NCBI GenBank assembly: GCA_046327915.1
Contig: JAXLXO010000005.1
Coordinates: 124,001 to 188,000, forward strand
DNA length: 64,000 nt
From: VGTK01 sp046327915
GTDB lineage: Bacteria > Desulfobacterota > Binatia > UBA12015
Direction: 5' to 3'
Each line of letters opens with the position of its first letter. Position 1 is the first letter of the stretch. The position numbers and the translations under genes were made by a program. This document shows positions 58,387 through 64,000 of this stretch, piece by piece. The notes beneath the pieces are model-generated. The model ran no database searches and was not told the DNA's origin. It worked only from the letters and a program-made list of their open reading frames with translations.

Positions 58387-58986
58387 CTACTTCAGCAGGC
58401 TGCCGACCGGCTTCACGAATGCGCGGCTCGCGGAGCCGTACGGCGGCGTCGGCGTCACGACCGGAGTCGGCGTCGACACGATCGGCGTCGGCGTGGGCGT
58501 TGCCACCGGCGTCGGTGTGGGCGTCGGCGTGCCCGGCGGGAACGCGGGCACGCACAGCGTCTTCGTGACCGGCTGCTGATTGACGGTCACGCTGCCGCTG
58601 CCGAACTGATCGGTGAGATCGACCGGCGTCTTGCCGCCGCCGTTCGGCGCGCACTTGATGCGGTAACAGAGGAACGACTGGCCGGAGAGATCCTCACCGC
58701 CCGGCGGGCCGTTCGGACTCTTCGCGGAGGCGTAGCAGACCTCCTTCGCGCGGGCGATCTTGTTGCCGCCCACGATCTTGCAGCCGTTGCTCTCGAGATA
58801 CTGCGCCTGCTCCGGCTCGAGGCGCAGCGGCGGAGGCGGCTTCGCGAGACGGTCGTCCTTGTTCACCTTGACGCACGTGAGGTGATCGTACGTCACGTCC
58901 TGCGCCTCGGCGCCGCGCGGCGCGAGCATCAGCCCCGCCGCGAGCACGCCGACGCTCAGCGCCACCCTGGTCTTCCACTGTCGCAT
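58387..58986 (-). CDS. secreted protein with cysteine-rich domain and Pro-Thr-Val C-terminal repeat
   Basis: The 199-residue protein has a signal peptide (RVALSVGVLAAGLMLAPRGA, cut near AEA). The mature N-terminal domain holds Cys in HLTCVKVN, NGCKIVGG, EVCYASAK, FLCYRIKC and TLCVPAF, a pattern (CVKVN; CYRIKC) like DUF7450-type secreted proteins. From about residue 150 it is a TPTPTP/VATPTPTP stretch, giving a flexible stalk. The DNA of this stretch is repetitive but the frame is maintained. It is predicted extracellular or cell-surface. I do not know its function. ATG 58986 is chosen for the signal peptide. Confidence 0.75.
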   Translation of the reverse strand: MRQWKTRVALSVGVLAAGLMLAPRGAEAQDVTYDHLTCVKVNKDDRLAKPPPPLRLEPEQAQYLESNGCKIVGGNKIARAKEVCYASAKSPNGPPGGEDLSGQSFLCYRIKCAPNGGGKTPVDLTDQFGSGSVTVNQQPVTKTLCVPAFPPGTPTPTPTPVATPTPTPIVSTPTPVVTPTPPYGSASRAFVKPVGSLLK

Positions 58987-59323
58987 GTTGATTCTCCTCT
59001 GCCGTGTGAGTCTTCGACCTCGGGATGTCGTCGACACCCGCCGCGTCGGGACGCGCCGTTCCGTGACGCCCCCGGCAACACCGTGGACCTGCACCTCGCT
59101 TTCAGGGTTGCTCAGGTACGGCCGTGCGCCGTGTGGCAGCGCCGCCTACTCACGACGCGTGCCAGCCATGCCGTGCGCGCCGGGCGGGACGAAGACGCAG
59201 CAACGGCGGCAGGCGCGCGAGGACGCGGGCAAAAGCGGGCGTGCCTTCTGTAGAATGACGCGCGGCCGGCGTGCAGAGCTTGAACGAAGTGCAGCCCGCG
59301 CGGAGCGCGTGCGCGATCGACGC
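58987..59323. other. 337-base gap without a supported gene
   Basis: The region holds only short open frames with no domain, on both strands. It must contain the promoter of the secreted-protein gene, and lies downstream of the cupin gene. A TAGAAT box at 59251 has no -35 partner or downstream gene and is not called. Confidence 0.45.
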
Positions 59324-59713
59324 TCAGCTCGCGGAGGTCTTCAGCTCGATCAGGATCTCGCGATACTCGGTCCGGCCCGTGTTCACGGCCCACTCGGACT
59401 CGCCGGCACGTAGAAACACGGTGCGGCCCGGTGTGACTTCCGCTTCGCGCGGCGCCCGCGTCGAGCCGGGGCCGGGCACCGCCATGATGCGGTCACCGGC
59501 GACGAGCACGATCAGGTAGTCGAGCTCGTGGCGGTGCAGCGCCGAGGCCTCGCCGGGTGCGAGCGTCATCGACCAGACGCGGACGCGGTCGTCCTCGAAC
59601 ACGACGTCGCCCGCGACGGGTCCCAACGGTGCGTCGGCGTGCGCGGCGCGGAACTGCTCCGCGAACGCCGCGGGATCGCGCTCCGTTGCCGTCTTGACGC
59701 CCGTCGTCGCCAT
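59324..59713 (-). CDS. cupin-domain protein
   Basis: The 129-residue protein is a single cupin barrel. The first cupin motif is seen as APGEASALHRHELDYLIVLV (the HxH...E-like metal site is HRHELDY), and the second as TVFLRAGESEWAVNTGRTEY (no classic second His; the Trp-Ala-Val-Asn replaces PxxxxHxxxN). The metal site is therefore partial. Cupins of this size are enzymes or binding proteins of many kinds. Start ATG 59713 precedes MATTGVKTATERDPAAF. No operon partner is obvious. Confidence 0.82.
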   Translation of the reverse strand: MATTGVKTATERDPAAFAEQFRAAHADAPLGPVAGDVVFEDDRVRVWSMTLAPGEASALHRHELDYLIVLVAGDRIMAVPGPGSTRAPREAEVTPGRTVFLRAGESEWAVNTGRTEYREILIELKTSAS

Positions 59714-59956
59714 CGCGCGGCGATTGGACTCTCTTGCGCGTCGCCGGTCAATGCCGTGACCGGCCGCGAGCGCGCGGGGCCGCGCACCCGCCGCGCGCAG
59801 CCTCGCCACCGACGGCGTTCCGTTCAATCGCGGACCCCGTATTGACAGCGGCACCGGCCCTCGGCCTGCTGAGGGAGGCCACTCCCACGCGATTCGACGC
59901 CGTCGCGTCGACCGGTCCCTGCGACCCGAACCGGGCAGTCGGCGAAAGGAGCAGCC

Positions 59957-60199
59957 ATGATCAACCTCGGCACCCGACCCGGCACCATCGCGCGGCCCGC
60001 CGATGCGAAGCGCCGCATCGCGGCCCTCGTCCTGGGCGCCTTCGCGATGACGGCCACGCTCACCGCGTGTCCGGACAAGGGCCCCGGCGAGAAGGCCGGC
60101 GAGGCCATCGACGACGCCGGTGACAAGCTGAAGGACGCGGTCACGCCGGACGGCCCGGCCGAGAAGCTCGGCAAGAAGATCGACCGGGCGACGGACTGA
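59957..60199 (+). CDS. small lipoprotein with amphipathic helix, 80 residues
   Basis: The protein has a positive N-terminal region, a hydrophobic core (RRIAALVLGAFAMTATLTAC) and a lipobox LTAC at Cys38. The mature ~40 residues are Lys/Asp/Glu/Ala-rich helix (GEKAGEAIDDAGDKLKDAV), similar to the small YtxH/entericidin-like lipoproteins. AAAGGAG stands seven bases before ATG 59957. A GC hairpin follows its stop by 6 bases. Likely a membrane-attached small protein; no function can be assigned. Confidence 0.75.
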   Translation: MINLGTRPGTIARPADAKRRIAALVLGAFAMTATLTACPDKGPGEKAGEAIDDAGDKLKDAVTPDGPAEKLGKKIDRATD

Positions 60200-60205
60200 T
60201 CGCCG

Positions 60206-60241
60206 CAGCGCGCCGTCCCGTCCGCGCAGGGCGGCGCGCTG
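60206..60241 (+). terminator. GC hairpin after the small lipoprotein gene
   Basis: CAGCGCGCCG (60206-60215) pairs with CGGCGCGCTG (60232-60241), and CCC/GGG inside can extend the stem. It starts six bases after the stop. There is no T-run. Confidence 0.5.
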
Positions 60242-60290
60242 TCCTGCCGTGCGCACCGCTGCTAGTGTCGGCGGCCTCGCGGAGAGAGCG

Positions 60291-63200
60291 GTGTCGCACG
60301 ACGTCTGTCCACGCTGCGGTCGAGCGCAGAGCGAAGAAGGCCTCGCGTGCTGTGCCGCGTGCGGCGCGCCGCTCCGTCGCGCCTGTGGTTCCTGCGGACA
60401 TCGCGGCGAGCCGGGCGCGCGCTTCTGCTCGGCCTGCGGCGCGTCGCTCGCGGCCGACGCCGCACCCACCGCGCCGTCGCCGACGGGGATCGGGCCGCGC
60501 GCCTATACGCCGCGCCACCTCGCCGAACGGATCCTCGGACAGCGCGCCGCGATCGAGGGCGAGCGCAAGCAGGTGACGGTGCTCTTCCTCGACATGAAGG
60601 GGTCGATGGAGATCGCCTCCGAGGTCGACCCCGAGGAGTGGCACGCGCTCATGGACCGCTTCTTCGTGATCGCGAGCGCGGCCGTGCACCGCTGGGAAGG
60701 CACCGTCAACCAATACGCGGGCGACGGCATCATGGCGCTCTTCGGGGCACCGCTCGCGCTCGAGGACCACGCCGAGCGCGCCTGCCACGCGGCGCTCGAC
60801 CTCGCCGCCGAGTTCGCGCGCACCGCCGACGACCTGAAGCGCGAGCGCGGCTTCGGCTTCGCGGTGCGCATCGGCCTCAACTCGGGGGAGGTCGTGGTCG
60901 GCAGCATCGGCGACGACCTGCGCATGGACTACACCGCGCAGGGGCACACCGTCGGCCTCGCCGCGCGCATGGAGCAGCTCGCGCATCCCGGCCACGTCTA
61001 CTTGACGGAGGCGACCGCGGCGCTCGTCGGCGGACGCTTCGCCCTGCGCGATCTCGGCCCGCACAACGTGCGCGGCGTCCGCGAGCCGGTGCGCGTGTTC
61101 GAGCTCGCCGGACGCGGCACGGTGCGCACGCGCCTCGAGGAGTCGCGCGCGCGCGGCTTCTCGCGCCTCGTCGGTCGCGCGGACGAGGCGGCGCGCCTCG
61201 AAGCGGCGCTGTCGCGCGCGATCGAGGGGCGCGGCGGCGTGGTGGCGGTGTCGGGCGACGCCGGCGTCGGCAAGAGCCGGCTCTGCTTCGAGCTCGCCGC
61301 GGCGGCGCGGGGACGCGGCGTCGTCGTGCACGAGGCACACGCGGTGCCGTACGGACGATCGGTGCCGTTCCTGCCGGCGCTCGAGCTGCTGCGCGGGCTC
61401 CTCGGCGTCGGCGAGCGCGACGCGCCGGAGGCCGCGCGCCGCAAGGTCGCGGGCACGCTGCTGCTGCTCGACCGCAGCCTCGACGACGCGCTGCCGCTGG
61501 TCTTCGAGTTCCTCGGCATCCCCGACGGCGAGGCGGCGCGTCCGCGCACCGATCCGGACGCGCGGCGTCGCCGGCTGATCGAGATCGCGCGCCGGCTGCT
61601 GCGCGACGCCGCGACGCGCGCGCCGCTGCTCCTCGTCGTCGAGGATCTGCACTGGATCGACGCCGCGAGCGAGGCGTTCCTGCGCGGCCTCGCGCAGGAC
61701 GTCGACGCCTCGCGCGTGCTGCTGCTGCTCGACTTCCGCCCCGAGTACGAGGCGTCGTGGCTCGCCGAGGCCGGTGCGGAGTTCGTGGCGCTCGAGCCGC
61801 TCGGTCCGGACGCGAGCGCCGAGCTGCTGCACGCGCTGCTCGGTGACGACCCGTCGCTCGGCGACCTCCCCGCGCGGATCGCCGAGCAGACGGCCGGCAA
61901 CCCGTTCTTCATCGAGGAGGTGGTGCGGGCCCTCGCCGACGCCGGCCGTCTCGCCGGCGTGCGCGGCGGCTATCGGCTCGCCGTGCCGGACTCGGCGATC
62001 GTGCTGCCCGCGACCGTTCAGGCGGTGCTCGCGGCGCGCATCGACGCGCTGCCGGAGAGCGGCAAGGCCCTGCTGCAGACGGCGGCCGTGATCGGCCGCA
62101 CGTTCGCGCGCGAGGTCCTGCAGCGGGTCGCCGGCGCGGACGACGCATCGGTGGACCGCGCGATCGACGCGCTGGTTCGTGCGGAGTTCCTCGAGCCGGC
62201 GGGAGACGAGGGCCGCGCCGGTGCCGCGTACGCCTTCGCGCATCCGCTCACGCACGAGGTCGCGTATCGCACGCAGCTCGCAGCGCGGCGCGAGCAGCTG
62301 CACGCCGCGGTCGCGCGGGCGCTCGAGCAGATCTGGCAGGGCCGGACGCACGAGATCGCCGCGCTGCTCGCGCATCATCACGAGCATGGCGGCGATCGGC
62401 TCGCTGCCGCGCGCTGGTCGCGGGTCGCGGCCGAGCGTGCGATGCGCAGCGACGTCGCGGAGGCGGTGCGTCTCTGGACCAGGGCGCGCGACCTCGTCGC
62501 CGGCCTGCCGGACGACGCCGAGACGATCTCGATCGGCATCTGGGCGCACATCCAGCTGCTGAACCTCGGCTGGCGCGCCGGCCTCGACGACGCGGAGGCG
62601 CGCCGCATGTTCGAGTCCGCGCTCGAGATCGCGAAGCGCGCCGCGGACGCGAGCGCGACCTCGGGCGTGCTCGTCACCTACGGCGCGCTGCGCGGCCTCG
62701 CCGGCGACTCGCGCACGGCGCTCGAGCTCGTGGCCGAGGCGGCACGTCTCGCGCGCGAGACGACGGATCTCGGCGCGCAGGTCGCGACGCAGGCGGCGCT
62801 GGTGCAGACGCAGATCATGTCCGGTCGGCTGCGTGACGCGCGCGTCGAGCTGCACGCGGCGCTCGCGACCGTCACGGAGCATCCGGGCGTCGGCAGCGAG
62901 CAGACCGGCTTCGACACCCTCACCTGGTTCCTCGCCATGCGCGGGCAGCTGCTCACCGAAACCGGCGACCTCGCGGGGGCGGAGCGCGATCTCGATCTCG
63001 CGCTCGAGCGCGCGCGCAAGCTCGACGAGATCGAGACGCTCGGCTGGACGCACGAGATGCGCTCGTACCTCGCGCGCTGGCACGCCGACGCGGCGGGCGC
63101 ACGGACGCACGCGGAGGAGGCCGTGCGCATCTCGGAGCGCACCGGGAGCGCGTTCTCGCAGACGTCGGCCTACGGCACCCTCGCGCTCGCGCACCGTCTC

Positions 63201-63689
63201 GTCGGCGAGTGGCAGGACGCGCGGCGGAACTTCGCGCACGTGCTCGACATCATCGGCGCGCGCGGCAGCTTCCGGCACTGGGAAGCGGTCACGCTCGCCT
63301 ACCTCGGCGAGACCGAGGTGATGCTGGGGGCGCACGACGACGGACTCGCGCGCGTGCGGCGCGGGCTCGATCTCGCGGTGTCGCGCGGTGCGCACTTCAT
63401 CGAGCTGATCTGCACGGTCGCGCTGGTGCGCGCGCTGCTGGCGACGCGTGCGGACGACGCCGTTCGCGAGGCGTCGCGCCTGCTGCTGCGCGCGGACGAG
63501 TTGGCCACGCGGACGGGAGCGGGCAGCTGGGTGCCGCTGGTCGCGATGGAGCGCGCGCGCATCGCGCGTCTCGCGGGCGACGACGACGCGGCCGCGAACT
63601 TCACGGCCCGCGCCCGCGAGGCCTTCGCGGCGATCGGCGCGCACGTGCTCGCGCGGGGCGCGGGCGAGCACGTGCTGCCGTACGTCTGA
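60291..63689 (+). CDS. class III nucleotidyl cyclase domain + AAA ATPase + TPR multidomain protein with N-terminal zinc ribbons
   Basis: From GTG 60291 (GGAGAGA five bases upstream) the 1132-residue protein has, in order: two CxxC zinc-ribbon pairs (CPRCGRAQSEEGLACCAACG, CGSCGHRGEPGARFCSACG) in the first 55 residues. Next, near residues 95-240, is a class III cyclase with VTVLFLDMKGSMEIASEVD (metal Asp), NQYAGDGIMALFGAPLAL (second metal Asp) and RIGLNSGEVVVGSIG. Then an AAA-type ATPase follows with Walker A VSGDAGVGKSRLCFELA and Walker B LLLVVEDLHWIDAASEAF, and finally a ~500-residue TPR-like helical region. This architecture is the predicted adenylate/guanylate cyclase-ATPase group of large signalling proteins. 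Whether it makes cAMP or cGMP is not visible. No transmembrane segment is seen. Confidence 0.92.
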   Translation: MSHDVCPRCGRAQSEEGLACCAACGAPLRRACGSCGHRGEPGARFCSACGASLAADAAPTAPSPTGIGPRAYTPRHLAERILGQRAAIEGERKQVTVLFLDMKGSMEIASEVDPEEWHALMDRFFVIASAAVHRWEGTVNQYAGDGIMALFGAPLALEDHAERACHAALDLAAEFARTADDLKRERGFGFAVRIGLNSGEVVVGSIGDDLRMDYTAQGHTVGLAARMEQLAHPGHVYLTEATAALVGGRFALRDLGPHNVRGVREPVRVFELAGRGTVRTRLEESRARGFSRLVGRADEAARLEAALSRAIEGRGGVVAVSGDAGVGKSRLCFELAAAARGRGVVVHEAHAVPYGRSVPFLPALELLRGLLGVGERDAPEAARRKVAGTLLLLDRSLDDALPLVFEFLGIPDGEAARPRTDPDARRRRLIEIARRLLRDAATRAPLLLVVEDLHWIDAASEAFLRGLAQDVDASRVLLLLDFRPEYEASWLAEAGAEFVALEPLGPDASAELLHALLGDDPSLGDLPARIAEQTAGNPFFIEEVVRALADAGRLAGVRGGYRLAVPDSAIVLPATVQAVLAARIDALPESGKALLQTAAVIGRTFAREVLQRVAGADDASVDRAIDALVRAEFLEPAGDEGRAGAAYAFAHPLTHEVAYRTQLAARREQLHAAVARALEQIWQGRTHEIAALLAHHHEHGGDRLAAARWSRVAAERAMRSDVAEAVRLWTRARDLVAGLPDDAETISIGIWAHIQLLNLGWRAGLDDAEARRMFESALEIAKRAADASATSGVLVTYGALRGLAGDSRTALELVAEAARLARETTDLGAQVATQAALVQTQIMSGRLRDARVELHAALATVTEHPGVGSEQTGFDTLTWFLAMRGQLLTETGDLAGAERDLDLALERARKLDEIETLGWTHEMRSYLARWHADAAGARTHAEEAVRISERTGSAFSQTSAYGTLALAHRLVGEWQDARRNFAHVLDIIGARGSFRHWEAVTLAYLGETEVMLGAHDDGLARVRRGLDLAVSRGAHFIELICTVALVRALLATRADDAVREASRLLLRADELATRTGAGSWVPLVAMERARIARLAGDDDAAANFTARAREAFAAIGAHVLARGAGEHVLPYV

Positions 63690-63747
63690 TGTCGAGAGTC
63701 ACCCGTGCCGCTTCGGCACCGGATGGCCGGCGACGCCGGCGCGGACG

Positions 63748-64000
63748 TCAGCTCTTCAGCTTCGCCGCGATGGTCGCGACGTGGCGGCCCTGGTAGCGCG
63801 CGATCGCGAGCTCGTTCTCGGTCGGCTGGCGCGCGCCGTTGCTGCCCGCGACGGTCGTGGCGCCGTACGGCGTTCCGCCGCTGATCTCGCCGCTCTCATT
63901 GAGCTCCTTGCACGAGTAGGGAACGCCGACGATCACCATGCCGTGGTGCAGCAGTGTCGTGTGGAAGGACGTGATGGTCGTCTCCTGTCCGCCATGCTGC
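63748..64000 (-). CDS. wrbA: NAD(P)H:quinone oxidoreductase, WrbA type (C-terminal part; start lies beyond the window)
   Basis: The reading frame, truncated by the window edge, gives the C-terminal ~84 residues of a WrbA-type flavodoxin-like quinone reductase: QHGGQETTITSFHTTLLHHG (quinone-site loop), MVIVGVPYSCKELN, EISGGTPYGATTVAG, RQPTENELAIARYQGRHVA. These match the WrbA/type IV NAD(P)H:quinone oxidoreductase family closely. The enzyme reduces quinones by two electrons. The gene is read on the minus strand, entering the window from the right edge. About 120 residues of the N-terminal FMN-binding part lie outside. Confidence 0.92.
   Translation of the reverse strand, partial: QHGGQETTITSFHTTLLHHGMVIVGVPYSCKELNESGEISGGTPYGATTVAGSNGARQPTENELAIARYQGRHVATIAAKLKS

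Noticed and set aside
59251..59256. TAGAAT box resembling a -10
   Set aside because: No -35 at a suitable distance, and the plus-strand direction leads into no gene.
60141..63671. 1176-residue minus-strand frame opposite the cyclase gene
   Set aside because: Antisense shadow; no domain, and the plus strand has complete cyclase, ATPase and zinc-ribbon motifs.

Overview
The window is GC-rich DNA (roughly 70 % G+C by eye) from a bacterium that makes hopanoids and has a broad oxidative and CoA-linked catabolic repertoire. I see no rRNA, tRNA, CRISPR array, insertion sequence or phage gene. The gene mix (HpnI/HpnJ/HpnK-type hopanoid head-group proteins, a type II DMSO-reductase-family molybdoenzyme, P450s, acyl-CoA dehydrogenases, a family III CoA-transferase, DUF4331 and DUF4198 proteins, Pro-Thr-rich secreted proteins) would fit an uncultured soil or sediment lineage such as Candidatus Binatota (Desulfobacterota_B). 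That placement is inference from gene content only.

Layout. 0-5 kb: a luciferase-like monooxygenase, PadR-like and LysR regulators, a small unknown gene, a membrane fatty-acyl desaturase and a ferredoxin/zinc-ribbon fusion. 5.2-11.9 kb: a tightly packed, translationally coupled plus-strand operon that reads as a phosphonate pathway. It encodes a PEP mutase fused to a nucleotidyltransferase, a P450, a phosphonopyruvate decarboxylase split into two subunits, a PhnW-like 2-aminoethylphosphonate transaminase, a second nucleotidyltransferase and an HpnK/ChbG-like deacetylase. 12-14 kb: an EthD-like protein and a family III CoA-transferase. 14-19 kb (minus): a molybdenum dehydrogenase operon of the ethylbenzene / dimethylsulfide / steroid-C25 dehydrogenase type with alpha, beta and gamma subunits and a TorD-like chaperone. 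19-30 kb: an Asp/Asn-hydroxylase-like protein, a GT-C membrane glycosyltransferase, an acyl-CoA dehydrogenase, secreted beta-helix, Cys-rich and DUF4331 proteins, an MBL hydrolase, a lipoprotein alpha/beta hydrolase and a flavin reductase-like protein. 30.5-34.7 kb: hpnI and hpnJ, divergent from a CDP-alcohol phosphotransferase. 34.7-41.4 kb: a LOG-like protein, a D-aminoacylase-type amidohydrolase and a RecQ helicase with very long disordered tails. 41-58 kb: mostly lipid, xenobiotic and CoA metabolism (enoyl-CoA hydratase, SDRs, P450, Fe(II)/2OG oxygenase, AGPS-like FAD oxidase, a second acyl-CoA dehydrogenase coupled to an isochorismatase-fold protein without its catalytic residues, FAD monooxygenase, D-2-hydroxyacid dehydrogenase). 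58-64 kb: secreted and lipoprotein genes, a cupin, a 1132-residue cyclase/AAA/TPR protein and the C-terminal end of a WrbA-type quinone reductase.

The most interesting signal is the phosphonate operon. Its PEP-mutase loop reads EDNVFPKRCS rather than the hallmark EDKx5NS, so hallmark-based mining would skip it. The operon ends in an HpnK-like gene, while hpnI, hpnJ and a CDP-alcohol phosphotransferase lie about 19-22 kb away. A CDP-aminoethylphosphonate route that modifies a lipid, possibly a hopanoid, is a testable hypothesis and not a demonstrated fact.

Many genes are joined by 4-base stop/start overlaps. Several gene ends carry strong GC hairpins without a U-tract. One canonical Rho-independent terminator (49336-49375) and one 17-bp perfect hairpin between convergent genes (58311-58348) stand out.
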